Positions 1 to 10,048 of a stretch of 64,000 nt of DNA are shown here, piece after piece (the first letter of the stretch is position 1; the number at the start of each line of letters is the position of its first letter). The DNA comes from Phycisphaerales bacterium. Its GTDB lineage: Bacteria > Planctomycetota > Phycisphaerae > Phycisphaerales > UBA1924. The stretch lies in the NCBI GenBank assembly GCA_029260455.1, contig JAJDDF010000016.1:124001-188000 (forward strand), written 5' to 3'. Both the position numbers and the translations under genes were made by a program. Under the pieces are notes generated by a model. That model saw only the letters and a program-made list of their open reading frames with translations. It ran no database searches and had not been told where the DNA came from.

Positions 1-1482
1 GTTCGCAGCCCGCACCACGGGCACGCCAAGTTCAATCGCCCGCCATCGCGCGTGCCACAGGTGATGCCGCCGCGCACCATCAAAATCGCCAAACCACCCA
101 TCATTGGTGAGATTCACGATGACATCAGCGCGCCGATGCCCATTTGCATACACCATCCCACGGCACACACCCGTCACCGTCGATTCAAAGCAAATCGGAG
201 TCGCGGCTGACACCGTGCCCAGCGCGGTCTCAATTCGAAGCGGCGATAGGTCAGTTCCCGCAGACAATTCAAAACTCATGCCGTGCGCGCCAAGACTGAG
301 CAACTGCTTTTCAAGCCACGGCCACGCGCTGATGTATGGCATCACTTCACCGAAGGGCGTGAGCGCGACTTTGTCATAGCGATATTTGCCCGCGCCTTCC
401 TGAAGAAGCACAACACTGTTGAAACGCTCGCCTTGCGGTGTGATCACACCGTCAACCTCGATGAGCCGGAAGTCATTCCACCCGATCGCGCCAATCAGCA
501 TCGGCACATCCCAATCCTGCTGCTCCTGAGTCAGCACACCTGCAAAGATCGTTGAAGGCAATCGCGTCATACCCTCGGGTGACTCAATCTCATAGCTCAA
601 CTGGGCATCGCGCTCAATCGAGAGCGCCGCTTCATCCAGCGCCAGTCCCGGAAACATGGTTTCGGGCCAGACAATGAAATCCGGCCTTGGGGTGGCCTCC
701 ACAAGCTCACGCGTCTTGTGCCTCCACACTTGAAACGCTTCGAAACGCTCCTCAAAGGTCGCAAATCGCTTGTTGCTCTGGGGCATATTGCTCTGCACGA
801 TGCCCACCCGCAGTTGCCGGTCGCCCTCGATAGCGCCGGTCAATTCCATCGCGCCAATGATCATCACACTGCCAAGCCCCACCATCGCAAGGGCGATCGC
901 ACCAAATCGTTTTGGTCCCCTCACCCAGAAAATGCTGCCAATAGCTGCATTCACAAGCGTAATGATGAATCCAACCCCCGCGGCCCCGATCACACTGCCC
1001 CACATCGCGATCGGCCCAAAGGCGATCATTGGGTGCCCGATCAGGAACCATGGGTAGCCATGTGCAACAACGCTGCCCCGCAGGTGCTCCATGCCCATCC
1101 ACACCAGCGCAAGTGCGATCCACTTCGGCGCATCACTCGGCACCGCGCGCAGCGCCACTCGCGCTACGACTACAAATAATCCTGACCACACCGCGAGATA
1201 CACAACCAACCCCGGCAAGCCCGCTGCGGAAACCTCCCACGTCCATGCGTGATGCACCGCCCACATCGGCGCGCTGCCAAGTGCCACCCCAAGTGCGCTG
1301 CGCCATGAACAATTGGTGCGTATTACGATCACCATCACTGGTGCCGCGGCGATGAACGCACAAGGCCAGATGCCAAATGGTGGAAAGGCAAGCCCGAAGA
1401 GCAATGCATGGAGCAGGCCCAACACGAACGCTGCACGCAGTGGATGCTTCTCGACGTCAAGCCATGGGGGGAAAGTGCTCAC
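1..1482 (-). CDS. lnt: Apolipoprotein N-acyltransferase (partial, C-terminus cut by window edge)
   Basis: Transfers the third acyl chain to the N-terminal cysteine of lipoproteins in the inner membrane. The reading frame is open for 494 codons and leaves the window at base 1. The N-terminal half is a series of hydrophobic segments. The C-terminal half is a nitrilase-like domain with the expected catalytic triad in context: Glu in VWPETMFPG, Lys in [11 protein letters not shown] and Cys in TPICFEST, followed by [10 protein letters not shown]. The start is GTG at 1482, which overlaps the accD stop by 4 bases (GTGA), suggesting translational coupling. Only the last few dozen residues should be missing. 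The several lipoprotein genes in this window are plausible substrates. Confidence 0.93.
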   Translation of the reverse strand, partial: MSTFPPWLDVEKHPLRAAFVLGLLHALLFGLAFPPFGIWPCAFIAAAPVMVIVIRTNCSWRSALGVALGSAPMWAVHHAWTWEVSAAGLPGLVVYLAVWSGLFVVVARVALRAVPSDAPKWIALALVWMGMEHLRGSVVAHGYPWFLIGHPMIAFGPIAMWGSVIGAAGVGFIITLVNAAIGSIFWVRGPKRFGAIALAMVGLGSVMIIGAMELTGAIEGDRQLRVGIVQSNMPQSNKRFATFEERFEAFQVWRHKTRELVEATPRPDFIVWPETMFPGLALDEAALSIERDAQLSYEIESPEGMTRLPSTIFAGVLTQEQQDWDVPMLIGAIGWNDFRLIEVDGVITPQGERFNSVVLLQEGAGKYRYDKVALTPFGEVMPYISAWPWLEKQLLSLGAHGMSFELSAGTDLSPLRIETALGTVSAATPICFESTVTGVCRGMVYANGHRRADVIVNLTNDGWFGDFDGARRHHLWHARWRAIELGVPVVRAAN

Positions 1483-2321
1483 TTGCCCGCGTAGTCGATA
1501 AACCGCGCAATTTCATTGCGCAGCTGGTGACGATGCACAACCCGGTCCACGAGCCCCGCCTTCAAAAGAAACTCCGAGCGCTGAAAGCCATCGGGCAATT
1601 CCTGGCGAATAGTCTGTTGAATCACGCGCGGCCCGGCAAACCCAATCAGCGCCTTGGGCTCCGCGATAATCAAATCGCCAAGCATCGCGAAGCTTGCGGT
1701 CACGCCGCCGGTGGTTGGGTCGGTAAGCACACTCACGAAGAGGCCGCCCGCTTGGTCAAACCGCGCCAGCGCCGCACTTGTCTTGGCCATCTGCATCAGG
1801 CTCAGAGTCGATTCCTGCATGCGCGCCCCGCCAGAGCCCGACACAATGATCAGGGGTAGGTCATGGGTGGTTGCGTATTCGATGGCGCGCGTCAGTTTTT
1901 CGCCAACCACACTCGACAAAGTGCCCAGAAAGAAACTCAGATCAAGCACACCCAACATCACGGCGCGGCCCTTGATAAATGCCCGCCCCGTAAGCGCGCC
2001 CTCAACTTGTCCGGTTCTCGCCTGTTCTTTACTCAACCGATCCTTGTACGCCTTCAAGTCAACAAACTTCAAAGGATCGACACACGTCAGGTCAGGCCAC
2101 ATGGCTTCGAATGAACCTTCATCCGTCAGATGCTGCACGCGCTCGGTGCCACTGACCCGGAAGTGATGCTCACAATCAGGGCAGACGCGCTGATTGGCTT
2201 CCATCTGCTTGCGATAAATCATCCCCGCACACGCTGGGCAGCGCAGCCACAACCCCTCGGGCACGCGCGTTGTCGAACCGCCCGCAGCATCGGCCCACCG
2301 GCTTGTCGTGATCTGGGTCAT
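1479..2321 (-). CDS. accD: Acetyl-CoA carboxylase carboxyltransferase subunit beta
   Basis: Carboxyltransferase beta subunit, which with AccA transfers CO2 from carboxybiotin to acetyl-CoA in the first step of fatty acid synthesis. The 280-residue length is normal. An N-terminal four-cysteine zinc ribbon is visible (CPAC near residue 29 and CPDC near 48), followed by the crotonase-like core with [11 protein letters not shown] and the [12 protein letters not shown] stretch. It overlaps the upstream phosphatase-like gene by ATGA and the downstream lnt by GTGA, so the three genes look like one tightly coupled transcript. accA is not in the window. Confidence 0.96.
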   Translation of the reverse strand: MTQITTSRWADAAGGSTTRVPEGLWLRCPACAGMIYRKQMEANQRVCPDCEHHFRVSGTERVQHLTDEGSFEAMWPDLTCVDPLKFVDLKAYKDRLSKEQARTGQVEGALTGRAFIKGRAVMLGVLDLSFFLGTLSSVVGEKLTRAIEYATTHDLPLIIVSGSGGARMQESTLSLMQMAKTSAALARFDQAGGLFVSVLTDPTTGGVTASFAMLGDLIIAEPKALIGFAGPRVIQQTIRQELPDGFQRSEFLLKAGLVDRVVHRHQLRNEIARFIDYAGK

Positions 2322-3076
2322 CCATCCACCTTCGCAAGCTCTTTTCTGACAAGCTCCCGGCGCGAGCGCAACACTGCGGAGGTCACCATGCGGTCAAGCA
2401 CACTGGTGTCATCTTGTCCCATGGGCGCGGTGATCGTTTCGGGTGGCAAGTCATCAAGGACTGATCGCAATACACCAAACGCCAGCGGGCGAACGACAAT
2501 CGCCACCGCCTTGCGCAATGGGCGATCGACAATTTTTGCTGCGGCATCAATGATGCGAAGCCGTGCATCAGCTATCGCCTCCCCACTTGGCGGGCGCACC
2601 ACCGTCGGGTCTTCGCGCCATTGGCGCATGGTCTTTGGATTCTGTTCTTTCAGGTCTGAAAATCTCTTGCCTTCCCAGAGCCCAAGGTGTGGATCTGTAA
2701 GCCCCTCATTGAGACGCACCCGACCCCCCGCGGCCTTTGAGATCAATTTCGCAGATCGAACGCTTCCCTCATCAGGCGCGCAGAAAATTGATCCGAAATG
2801 AACTCCGGCGACATGGAGTGACATCGCAAGTGCCCGCAGGTTTTCTTTTCCTTTGTCTGTCAGTGGAAGATCCGCCTGGCCTTGCAGCCGCGCGTCTTCA
2901 TCCCACGCCGTCCGCCCGCTGCGGATCAACACCATTCGCACTCGTCCACCTTTGGCCATGCTTGCGACCCGAACTTCCGTGTCTAAGGCGAGCTTCGCCT
3001 CCAACGCGGGAGGCTGACGATTGATCCCCGGGAGCCACATCCGAATGGGCTGGGAGACGACCACCACGATAGCCAT
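2318..3076 (-). CDS. Histidine-phosphatase-fold protein with catalytic residues lost
   Basis: Phosphoglycerate-mutase-like (histidine phosphatase superfamily) fold. The family RHG motif with the phospho-accepting His reads [10 protein letters not shown] here, so His is replaced by Ser. The second conserved His near the C-terminus (normally VxxHG) reads VVRPLAFG. The supporting elements remain: QGQADLPLT, the Arg in EGSVRSAK and the GLWEG segment. This suggests a pseudo-enzyme, perhaps regulatory or binding. The start is uncertain: ATG at 3076 gives a roughly 40-residue extension, and ATG at 2959 would begin just before the domain. It overlaps accD by 4 bases and lies 48 bases after rpe, so it is probably co-transcribed with both. 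Confidence 0.8.
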   Translation of the reverse strand: MAIVVVVSQPIRMWLPGINRQPPALEAKLALDTEVRVASMAKGGRVRMVLIRSGRTAWDEDARLQGQADLPLTDKGKENLRALAMSLHVAGVHFGSIFCAPDEGSVRSAKLISKAAGGRVRLNEGLTDPHLGLWEGKRFSDLKEQNPKTMRQWREDPTVVRPPSGEAIADARLRIIDAAAKIVDRPLRKAVAIVVRPLAFGVLRSVLDDLPPETITAPMGQDDTSVLDRMVTSAVLRSRRELVRKELAKVDG

Positions 3077-3124
3077 CGACCGCGCTTTGCGTCAGGCTGG
3101 ATTGTGAGAAGTCGCGTGTGTGCC

Positions 3125-3880
3125 CTAAACCCCCCGGATTGCCGCAATAGCCGCACCCCGCTGGGCCCGATCAACCCCAAACACCGCCGACCCCGCGACC
3201 AGCACATCGACCCCAGCCAGCCGGGCTTGGGGGGCGGTCTCTGGAGAAAGACCCCCATCCATTTGCAGACGCTGATCGGGGCAAAGGTGCGCTTTGATAA
3301 TCCGGGCGGCCGCCAGAACTTCGGGAATGAAGGCCTGCCCGCCGAAGCCGGGCCAGACCGACATGATGAGAATCAGCTCGAACGGCTCGACCCAGCCCTC
3401 TTGGATGATGACCTCCGCAGTGGTGCCGGGATTGATCGCAAGGCCTGCGGTCATGCCCGCAGCGTGGACTGCTTCGCACACTTCGAGCGGGTCGTACCCC
3501 GCGCCGCCGCCGCCGGAGAGTGGGCTCATGCCTGCGCCGGCCAAGGGATCAAGCGCAGGCTCGGCGTGGAAGGTCAGATGATTCGCGCCGGCCTTTGCAA
3601 AAGGCTTCACATACTGAATCGGGTCGGTGACCATCACATGCACATCGAGGAATGCCTCGGGCAGCGCGCTGCGCAGCCACTCGACGACGACGGGGCCGAT
3701 GGTCAGGTTTGGGACGAAGTGGCCATCCATGACATCGACGTGTAAGAGGTCGGCACCGGCAACGTCGAGCACTTGCTTGCAGTCCGCGGCGAGATTCGCA
3801 AAGTCGGCCGACAGAATCGATGGCGCGACGAGCGGCAAGCTCGGCGGATCTGTAAATAAGTTGCGCGGGCGATCGGTCAT
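3125..3880 (-). CDS. rpe: Ribulose-phosphate 3-epimerase
   Basis: Interconverts ribulose-5-phosphate and xylulose-5-phosphate in the pentose phosphate pathway. TIM-barrel signatures are clear: APSILSADFANL near the N-terminus, HVDVMDGHFVPN with metal ligands, DVHVMV, MSVWPGFGGQAF and MDGGLS. The chosen start (ATG 3880) gives 251 residues and places the domain near the N-terminus; the frame is open upstream to 3931. A Gly/Ser/Pro-rich insertion of about 20 residues follows FHAEPALDP, where most homologs have a short loop. It is followed by the phosphatase-like gene, accD and lnt. Confidence 0.95.
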   Translation of the reverse strand: MTDRPRNLFTDPPSLPLVAPSILSADFANLAADCKQVLDVAGADLLHVDVMDGHFVPNLTIGPVVVEWLRSALPEAFLDVHVMVTDPIQYVKPFAKAGANHLTFHAEPALDPLAGAGMSPLSGGGGAGYDPLEVCEAVHAAGMTAGLAINPGTTAEVIIQEGWVEPFELILIMSVWPGFGGQAFIPEVLAAARIIKAHLCPDQRLQMDGGLSPETAPQARLAGVDVLVAGSAVFGVDRAQRGAAIAAIRGV

Positions 3881-3893
3881 GTCGCGCGCCACC

Positions 3894-4631
3894 CTACGCG
3901 CCCGCGCCGATCTGAGCAATGAAGCGGTCAAACACGGCCTGGCCTAGGGCCACGTCGGCGGTTCGCTCGGGATGCCATTGCACACCAAGCCAGTTGGGTC
4001 GATCCGCGAGGTCGATCGCCTCGACCACGCCATCGTTGGAGCGGGCAATGACGCGAAAAACGCCAGCATCGTCGATGGATTGGTGGTGGTGGCTGACCAC
4101 CGCGCCCGCCGGCAGCGCGACGCCTGCGATGGGCTTCACTTCGTGCAACACATCGGCGCCATCAAGACCATGCGCTCTGGCAGCGGCGCCAATCGAATCG
4201 GGCAGGTTTTGATCGAGCGTGCCGCCACCAGCGAGCGCCATGAGCTGGCACCCCATGCAAACACCTAGGACCGACGCTTCGTTACGTTGTTCGAGCAATG
4301 CGAGGAGCAATGCCATTTCATACGCCTGACGCGCCGGGTGCATGAGTTTTTTCTTCGCCACAGGATGCGTCTCGACACCAAAGGCACTCATCTCGGGATC
4401 ACGCCCACCTGTGAAGACATAGCCCGCAAAGGCCCGTGCATCGCGCGCGACAGCCTGCTGATCCAGGCCACCATTGCGGACCGCCCGCCACGCGCCGATC
4501 GGCACCGGGTCGCCACCCGCTGCGATCACCGCGCGCAGGTAGTTGTGAAAGCTGGGCGTCATACGCGGCGTGAGCGCAGTCGCATCGCCTTCAACATCAC
4601 AGGTCACGGCTATGAGAGGGCGGGGCGGCAT
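3894..4631 (-). CDS. Gamma-glutamyl-gamma-aminobutyrate hydrolase family (class I glutamine amidotransferase-like)
   Basis: Peptidase C26/PuuD-type hydrolase of 245 residues. The nucleophile elbow LGVCMGCQLM and the catalytic His and Glu in VQWHPER are present. PuuD-type enzymes hydrolyse gamma-glutamyl amides such as gamma-glutamyl-GABA; the substrate here cannot be read from sequence. ATG 4631 is chosen because the domain begins at once (PLIAVTCD); the frame is open to 4691. It is divergent from guaB with about 50 bases between starts, so the two may share a promoter region. It lies 13 bases before rpe on the same strand. Confidence 0.88.
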   Translation of the reverse strand: MPPRPLIAVTCDVEGDATALTPRMTPSFHNYLRAVIAAGGDPVPIGAWRAVRNGGLDQQAVARDARAFAGYVFTGGRDPEMSAFGVETHPVAKKKLMHPARQAYEMALLLALLEQRNEASVLGVCMGCQLMALAGGGTLDQNLPDSIGAAARAHGLDGADVLHEVKPIAGVALPAGAVVSHHHQSIDDAGVFRVIARSNDGVVEAIDLADRPNWLGVQWHPERTADVALGQAVFDRFIAQIGAGA

Positions 4632-4682
4632 GCAGGGATTCTCGCAGATTGACCGGGGCACCCCCAATCGGCACAATGGGTC

Positions 4683-6293
4683 ATGGCACAAACCACACTT
4701 TCACCAGGTTCATCATCGTCTTCCCGCGGCATCCAAGGCCAGCGGAGCGCGATCCCATCGCCCGCGGCCCCGCCGAATAGCAAGTTCGCCGGCGAGGCCA
4801 TCACCTTTGACGATGTGCTGCTCTTGCCGCGCCGAAGCAGCGTCAACCCCGCGTCGGTCGATCTGACCAGCCGCCTGACGCGCGGCATCGAGCTGCACAT
4901 TCCCCTCGTCAGCGCGCCGATGGACACGGTCACCGAGTCGCGGCTCGCGATCGCCCTCGCCCAGGAAGGCGGACTCGGCATCATTCACAAGAACATGCCG
5001 CCCGATGCGCAAGCGATCGAAGTGCAGAAGGTGAAGCGCTCGGAGAACGGCATTATCGCTGACCCGATGACGCTCGGACCCAATGACACTGTGGGCGCGG
5101 CGCGCAAGGCAATGCGCGAATACAACGTCTCGGGCTTCCCGGTTGTCGAAGGCGGCAAAGCTGGCGAGCGCACCAAGGGCAAAGTGCTTGGTGTATTGAC
5201 ATCGCGCGACTTGAAGTATGTCGATTCAGATGACACGCCCGTGCGCAGCGTGATGACGCACGAAGGGCTTGTGACATCGACCCCGGATACGACCCTCAAT
5301 GACGCCGCGAACATCCTCAACAAGGCGAAGGTGGAAAAGCTGATTCTCGTCGATACGCAGTTTCACCTCGCCGGCCTCATCACGATGCGCGACCTGGAAC
5401 AAGTCAAACGATTTCCGCTGGCCTGTCGCGATGCGCGGGGGCGCTTGCGCTGCGGCGCGGCGGTTGGCGTGTTTCAGTATGAGCGCGTCGAGGCGCTGCT
5501 TGCCGCCGAGGTCGATGTCATTACCGTCGACACCGCGCATGGCCACTCGGAAAACGTGCTCAACACCGTCCGCGAGATCAAGAACCGTTGGCTAGATTTG
5601 CAGGTGATTGCGGGCAATATTGCGACCGGCGACGCAGCGCGCGACTTGATCGATGCGGGCGCGGATGCGGTGAAAGTCGGCATTGGCCCCGGTTCAATTT
5701 GCACGACGCGCGTGGTGACGGGTGTGGGCGTGCCGCAGGTGAGCGCGGTGTTGAACGCAGTCGAAATCGCAGCGGCGGCGGGCGTGCCGGTGATCGCCGA
5801 CGGCGGCGTGCGGCAATCGGGCGACATCGCCAAGGCCATCGCGGCGGGCGCATCAACTGTGATGATGGGCTCGCTGTTTGCAGGGTTGAACGAATCACCA
5901 GGCGAAATCGTGATCTCCCAGGGCCGGCGCTACAAAACCTATCGCGGCATGGGCTCGGAAGGCGCGATGAGCGCGGGCTCGGCGGATCGCTACGCACAAG
6001 CCGACAAACTCAAGGCGCGCAACGAAGCGGGTGATTTGTCGCAGATCAAGTTTGTTCCCGAGGGTGTCGAGGGCTTGGTGCCTTATCGCGGTGCGCTGGA
6101 TGAGTTTGTCTACCAGATGGTCGGCGGGCTGCGCAGCGCGATGGGCTATTGCGGCTGCCAGACGATCGACGACCTGCGCACGCAGACGCAGTTTGTGCGG
6201 GTGTCGAGCGCCTCGATGGTCGAAAGTCACCCGCACGACATTCGGATTACGAAGGAGAGTTCGAACTACACGGTGGAGGGGAAGGGGAGTTGA
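4683..6293 (+). CDS. guaB: IMP dehydrogenase
   Basis: Oxidises IMP to XMP with NAD+, the committed step of GMP synthesis. At 536 residues it is longer than usual because of about 35 Ser/Pro-rich N-terminal residues before [13 protein letters not shown]. The CBS pair is present (roughly residues 125-255). The catalytic loop [15 protein letters not shown], the MMGSLFAG phosphate site and the C-terminal GMGSEGAM flap region are intact. No later in-frame ATG precedes the domain, so the N-terminal tail is likely real. It is followed two bases after the stop by a small membrane-protein frame. Confidence 0.96.
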   Translation: MAQTTLSPGSSSSSRGIQGQRSAIPSPAAPPNSKFAGEAITFDDVLLLPRRSSVNPASVDLTSRLTRGIELHIPLVSAPMDTVTESRLAIALAQEGGLGIIHKNMPPDAQAIEVQKVKRSENGIIADPMTLGPNDTVGAARKAMREYNVSGFPVVEGGKAGERTKGKVLGVLTSRDLKYVDSDDTPVRSVMTHEGLVTSTPDTTLNDAANILNKAKVEKLILVDTQFHLAGLITMRDLEQVKRFPLACRDARGRLRCGAAVGVFQYERVEALLAAEVDVITVDTAHGHSENVLNTVREIKNRWLDLQVIAGNIATGDAARDLIDAGADAVKVGIGPGSICTTRVVTGVGVPQVSAVLNAVEIAAAAGVPVIADGGVRQSGDIAKAIAAGASTVMMGSLFAGLNESPGEIVISQGRRYKTYRGMGSEGAMSAGSADRYAQADKLKARNEAGDLSQIKFVPEGVEGLVPYRGALDEFVYQMVGGLRSAMGYCGCQTIDDLRTQTQFVRVSSASMVESHPHDIRITKESSNYTVEGKGS

Positions 6294-6294
6294 T

Positions 6295-6483
6295 GTGCCA
6301 CTGAGCCCAATTGAAGCAATCATTGCAGTCGTCGATGGCATCTGCTCCATCTTCACGGCGGAGGATGAGGTCAAGAACCTCCGTGCGGGCGAGCCTCTGG
6401 GCCTACGGTGGCGCGTGTGGCTTGCGATTCTCGTTTCGATCGTTGTCGTTTTCGGCGGTGCATGGCTCATTTTCTTTCTCTGA
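6295..6483 (+). CDS. Small membrane protein downstream of guaB
   Basis: A 62-residue frame beginning with GTG two bases after the guaB stop, preceded by a purine-rich stretch (GGAGGGGAAGGGGAG) that could serve as ribosome binding site. It has a soluble N-terminal half with several acidic residues and one C-terminal hydrophobic segment (WLAILVSIVVVFGGAWLIFF), so a single-pass, tail-anchored topology is likely. I do not recognise the family. Its position suggests co-transcription with guaB. A REP-like palindrome starts right after its stop. It could be spurious, but the composition fits a membrane peptide. Confidence 0.5.
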   Translation: MPLSPIEAIIAVVDGICSIFTAEDEVKNLRAGEPLGLRWRVWLAILVSIVVVFGGAWLIFFL

Positions 6484-6484
6484 T

Positions 6485-6516
6485 GTGTGCCGTGGTCACC
6501 GTGGGTGACCACGACG
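6485..6516. repeat. REP-like palindrome upstream of the RAYT gene
   Basis: Perfect inverted repeat CGTGGTCACC / GGTGACCACG with a 3-base loop (6491-6513), preceded by GTGTGC. The 12-base block GTGTGCCGTGGT recurs inverted downstream of the transposase gene at 7146-7157. Confidence 0.75.
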
Positions 6517-6527
6517 TATGATCAGTG

Positions 6528-7118
6528 ATGACGAAGATGCATCGAAAGCGTTACGACGGCCTTGGGCATGCGCGCATGCTGACATGGTCATGCTTTCAAC
6601 GCCGTCCGTTTCTACGATCAAAGCGGGCAAGTCAATGGATGGTCGATGCGATCGCCCGGGCACAAGTGAGGCATGGGTTTCACCTTTGGGCCTTTGTCAT
6701 CATGCCTGAACATGTGCATCTATTGATTGTGCCCATGCCCGCTGACAGCGAAGTGGGACTGATTGTCAAATCAATCAAGCAATCGGTCACACGGAGAGCG
6801 CTGCTTGCGCTGAAGGACAAAGGACGTGAAGCACCGGGCAGCATGATCGATGTTCGTCCCAACGGTCAACGTATTGTTCGATTTTGGCAACGCGGCGGGG
6901 GACATGACCGGAATCTCTGGAACCCCAAGCACATTCACGAAGCCATCGACTACATCCACATGAACCCGGTGCAACGCGGGCTGTGCAAGAAGCCGACGGC
7001 TTGGGAGTGGTCGAGTGCTCGCGCGCTTGCGGGGAACCCTCAGCCGTTGCGCATCGACTTCGAGCATGTGCCGCCAATTGTGGTTAGTCACACCGACAGG
7101 GGCACACGGATTACATGA
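6528..7118 (+). mobile_element. REP-associated tyrosine transposase (RAYT, Y1/IS200-like)
   Basis: Single-strand transposase-like protein of 196 residues, HUH/Y1 superfamily. The metal-binding HUH motif is in MPEHVHLLI, and the likely nucleophile Tyr is in AIDYIHMNPVQRGL. RAYTs recognise and cleave REP hairpins and are usually domesticated single-copy genes. Here the gene lies between palindromes sharing GTGCCGTGGT (upstream 6485-6516, downstream 7129-7157 and 7183-7199), the typical RAYT arrangement. The frame is open from GTG 6525; ATG 6528 or 6537 are alternative starts. No second mobile-element gene is adjacent. Confidence 0.9.
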
Positions 7119-7128
7119 CAGCGAAGAA

Positions 7129-7157
7129 CGTGGTTGCCCAAGGCAACCACGGCACAC
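7129..7157. repeat. REP-like palindrome downstream of the RAYT gene
   Basis: Perfect inverted repeat CGTGGTTGCC / GGCAACCACG with a CAA loop (7129-7151), followed by GCACAC. It is the inverted counterpart of the element at 6485-6516. Confidence 0.75.
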
Positions 7158-7182
7158 GACGAACCTGATCAAGCATCACCAA

Positions 7183-7199
7183 GGAGACCACGGCACCCA
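7183..7199. repeat. Partial REP copy
   Basis: GGAGACCACGGCACCCA carries the same core as the other REP copies, in inverted orientation and without its own palindrome partner. It closely matches the right arm of the element at 46226-46329. Confidence 0.55.
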
Positions 7200-7204
7200 C
7201 TAAC

Positions 7205-8326
7205 CTAAACGTTAAACAAAAAGTGACACACATCCCCATCGCGCATGACGTATTCCTTGCCTTCGATGCGCATGCGGCCGGCGTCTTTGATCGCCTTTTC
7301 GCTCTTTAGTTCAACAAGGTCGGGCACTGAATAGGTTTCGCAGCGGATGAAGCCGCGTTCAAAATCGGTGTGAATCACGCCCGCGGCTTGCGGGGCCGTC
7401 GCGCCGACGGGCACGGTCCACGCGCGGACCTCTTTTTCGCCGGCGGTATAGAAGGATTGCTGCCCGAGCAATTCATAGATCGCACGAGCTACAGAATGCA
7501 AGGCAGGCTCTTCAAGACCTAAATCCTGAAGCATTTCCAGGTGATCCGCTTCATCAAGTTCTGAAAGTTCACTTTCGATCTTCGCGCACACCGGCACGCA
7601 GCCCATGCCCTCCGCCGCTGCGCGTTCGCGCACGATCTGAGCAAGGTTGCCTTCACCTTTGGGATCAGCATCATCGACATTTGCGATATAGAGAACTCTC
7701 TTGGCGCTGAGCATGCCCAGACTGCGCAGCACCTTTTTTTGCTCGGTCGAATCAAAGGCGCCGCTTTCAACAAGGCCGCGCGCTGCGGTGCCTTCTGCGA
7801 GTACCGGCTGCAATGTCTGCAACACCTTGTAGCGCGCCTTCGCCTCAGCATCTGCGCCCTTTGCGGCGCGCTCGGCTTTGGGCAGCGCGCTTTCGATGGT
7901 CTGCAAGTCTGCAAGGATGAGTTCGGTCTCAATCGTTTCGATGTCATCGATCGGATCGATCTTGCCCGAGACATGGGTGATGTCTTCGCCGCCCGGTGCG
8001 TTTTCGAAGCAGCGCACGACATGGCAGATCGCATCGACTTCGCGGATGTGACTCAGGAATTTGTTTCCGAGGCCTTCCCCTTCGCTCGCGCCACTGACGA
8101 TGCCGGCGATATCGACCAGGCGCAACGCGGCGGGGATGACCTTCTTGGTCTCGATGAGCCCGGAAATCGTACCGAGGCGCGGGTCGGGCACGTTGACAAT
8201 GCCAACGTTGGGCTCAATGGTGGCGAAGGGATAGTTCGCGGCCAGCGCGCCCGCCGCGGTGAGCGCATTGAACAGCGTCGATTTCCCGACGTTGGGTAAG
8301 CCCACAATCCCAGCTTCGACAGCCAT
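7205..8326 (-). CDS. ychF: Redox-regulated ATPase YchF (Obg-like)
   Basis: Obg-family P-loop protein of 373 residues that in studied bacteria prefers ATP and binds ribosomes. The P-loop [14 protein letters not shown], the G3 region LVDIAGIV followed by [13 protein letters not shown], and the C-terminal TGS domain (with [15 protein letters not shown] at the end) are all present. Start ATG 8326 is supported by AGGAG eight bases upstream and by the direct match of MAVEAGIVG to family N-termini, although the frame is open to 8356. It is the last gene of a minus-strand run after gmhA and aat. Confidence 0.95.
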   Translation of the reverse strand: MAVEAGIVGLPNVGKSTLFNALTAAGALAANYPFATIEPNVGIVNVPDPRLGTISGLIETKKVIPAALRLVDIAGIVSGASEGEGLGNKFLSHIREVDAICHVVRCFENAPGGEDITHVSGKIDPIDDIETIETELILADLQTIESALPKAERAAKGADAEAKARYKVLQTLQPVLAEGTAARGLVESGAFDSTEQKKVLRSLGMLSAKRVLYIANVDDADPKGEGNLAQIVRERAAAEGMGCVPVCAKIESELSELDEADHLEMLQDLGLEEPALHSVARAIYELLGQQSFYTAGEKEVRAWTVPVGATAPQAAGVIHTDFERGFIRCETYSVPDLVELKSEKAIKDAGRMRIEGKEYVMRDGDVCHFLFNV

Positions 8327-8376
8327 GTTCGCGATCTCCTGCCGCGCATGACACATCGGCGCGGGGCGAGAGGATA

Positions 8377-9087
8377 TCAGCCAATCTCACCGAGCGGCAG
8401 CCAGCAATCATCCTTCGTTGCTGCGCCAGTCAGCATGGCCAGGAACTCGCCGCCGTCGATCTCATGGGCCCCGAAGCGCTCGGTGTGTTCGTTGAGCACC
8501 TGGGCGTCGAGGATGGCATAGCCGCAGGCATCCAGATGTCTGCACAGGGTGACTAGTGCGCAGGCACTGGCATTGGTGCCATCAAGTGGATCGCGTGTGC
8601 CATCGGGCAGGCGGGGCAGCGCGACGTGAAACATCGATTCTGCGAAGAACACCGCGCCGATTGACAGGCCGTACACGCCCCCTGCGAGAGATCGCTCGCC
8701 GGTGCTTGGATCTGTTCGCCACGCCTCAATCGAATGCGCGTAGCCACCTTCGTGCAGGCGCTCATACATCGCGATGATGCGCGGATCGATCCACACACCA
8801 TCGTCATCATCTCTCGGCAATGCACACCCGCGAATAACCTGCCCAAATGCCTGATCCGTCGAGAATGTGAACGTACCCCGTTTCAATTCGCGTTCAATAG
8901 TTCTGCTGACATGCAAACCATCCGCTTCGCGCAGGGGCATGAGCGCACGAACATAAGGCAAATACCAGCGGATTTCCGCCTGCGCATCATCCGAATCCGC
9001 CATGGGAAAGGCGCCGCGGCGGTACATCTCAAGGTGCCGCTCGATCGTCCAGCCGGGGACCGGTTCCATGGGATTGAAGGGCTTCAC
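8377..9087 (-). CDS. aat: Leucyl/phenylalanyl-tRNA--protein transferase
   Basis: Adds Leu or Phe to proteins with N-terminal Lys or Arg, marking them for ClpS/ClpAP degradation. Family motifs are in order: [50 protein letters not shown] and ILDAQ. The GTG start at 9087 overlaps the gmhA stop by 4 bases; ATG 9069 is an alternative. The length of 236 is normal for the family. Confidence 0.95.
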   Translation of the reverse strand: MKPFNPMEPVPGWTIERHLEMYRRGAFPMADSDDAQAEIRWYLPYVRALMPLREADGLHVSRTIERELKRGTFTFSTDQAFGQVIRGCALPRDDDDGVWIDPRIIAMYERLHEGGYAHSIEAWRTDPSTGERSLAGGVYGLSIGAVFFAESMFHVALPRLPDGTRDPLDGTNASACALVTLCRHLDACGYAILDAQVLNEHTERFGAHEIDGGEFLAMLTGAATKDDCWLPLGEIG

Positions 9088-9719
9088 ACCTTGGTCCGGG
9101 CATCAACTGGGCGCACATGCACTTGCGATGCGCCTGTTGCGGCGCGCTCCGCGGCCTCGCAGATGATGTGCAGAATCACCTGATGCGCTTCCTGTATGCG
9201 CTCGGAGGCATCGTGCTCGATGATGACCGCGTGGTCACAGAGCGCCGCAGCAGGCCCGCCGCCCTTGCCGAGCAGGCCGATCGTTGTCACGCCCTTCTCG
9301 CGCGCGGTGCGAAGTGCTGCAAGAATGTTCGCGCTCTTGCCGGACGTTGAAAAGACAACGAGCACATCGCCTTGCTTGGCGAGCGCTTCCACCGGCCTTG
9401 CAAAGATTTGTTCAAAGCCAAAGTCATTGGCGATGCAGGTGATCGCGGTCGGGTCAGCATTCAGACACACCGCGGGGAGGGGGGCGCGATCATCGCGATA
9501 TCTCCCGACCAGTTCCTCTGCAATATGCATGGCTTGGGCAGCAGATCCGCCATTGCCGGCAGAAAAAAGTGTGTTTCCCTGCGTAACGGACTGTGCACAC
9601 ACCCGCGCGATGGTTGCGATGGTCTCCGCCTGCGTCTCAAGCGCACCAATTGCGCCTGACGCCGCCCGGACCAATCCCATAACATCACTCGAATCCACGG
9701 TCGTTCCGCTCCATTTCAC
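9084..9719 (-). CDS. gmhA: Phosphoheptose isomerase (SIS domain)
   Basis: SIS-domain protein matching GmhA, which converts sedoheptulose-7-phosphate to D-glycero-manno-heptose-7-phosphate for LPS heptose. Visible features are FSAGNGGSAAQAMHIAEEL, the NADPTAITCIANDFGFE stretch, VFSTSGKSANIL and the C-terminal helix with EAHQVILHIICEAAE. Start GTG 9719; ATG 9680 is possible. The stop overlaps the aat start. Other heptose genes are not nearby, so the LPS role rests on family knowledge. Confidence 0.9.
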   Translation of the reverse strand: MKWSGTTVDSSDVMGLVRAASGAIGALETQAETIATIARVCAQSVTQGNTLFSAGNGGSAAQAMHIAEELVGRYRDDRAPLPAVCLNADPTAITCIANDFGFEQIFARPVEALAKQGDVLVVFSTSGKSANILAALRTAREKGVTTIGLLGKGGGPAAALCDHAVIIEHDASERIQEAHQVILHIICEAAERAATGASQVHVRPVDARTKV

Positions 9720-9859
9720 CCAGCTGGCATGTGCCTCTTGACAGGCGGAAAGTGTAGGCCCATCGTGGCCATCGAGTCGCCCTATACCCTCGACGCCGAA
9801 GTGTCCTAGAATGTCTGTCCATTTTGCCCGTCGGGGTGAGTCGCGCCTGGGGCAATGAA

Positions 9860-9932
9860 GGGAGCCTAGCTCAATCGGTAGAGCACCGGCCTTTTAAGCC
9901 GTAGGTTCTGGGTTCGAGTCCCAGGGCTCTCA
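9860..9932 (+). tRNA. tRNA-Lys (anticodon UUU)
   Basis: Cloverleaf reads directly: acceptor GGGAGCC with GGCTCTC (one G-T pair), D stem GCTC/GAGC, anticodon arm CCGGC-CTTTTAA-GCCGT with TTT at the anticodon position, and T arm CTGGG-TTCGAGT-CCCAG. Discriminator A at 9932. CCA is not encoded. The outermost anticodon-stem pair is a C-T mismatch. Confidence 0.95.
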
Positions 9933-10048
9933 TTTGGCTGTTTCCGAAGCGTACCGGTGTGTGGGACCGGTGTGTGATTGTCGCGGGGGAGCGATGCATC
10001 ACACTTGATTTCACGGATGAACCCCACCGGTTAACGATTTTCAACACC

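Noticed and set aside
9959-10048. N-terminal extension of the SNF2 helicase from an upstream GTG
   Set aside because: The added residues have no resemblance to helicase N-termini, and ATG 10049 begins a plausible protein just inside the open frame.
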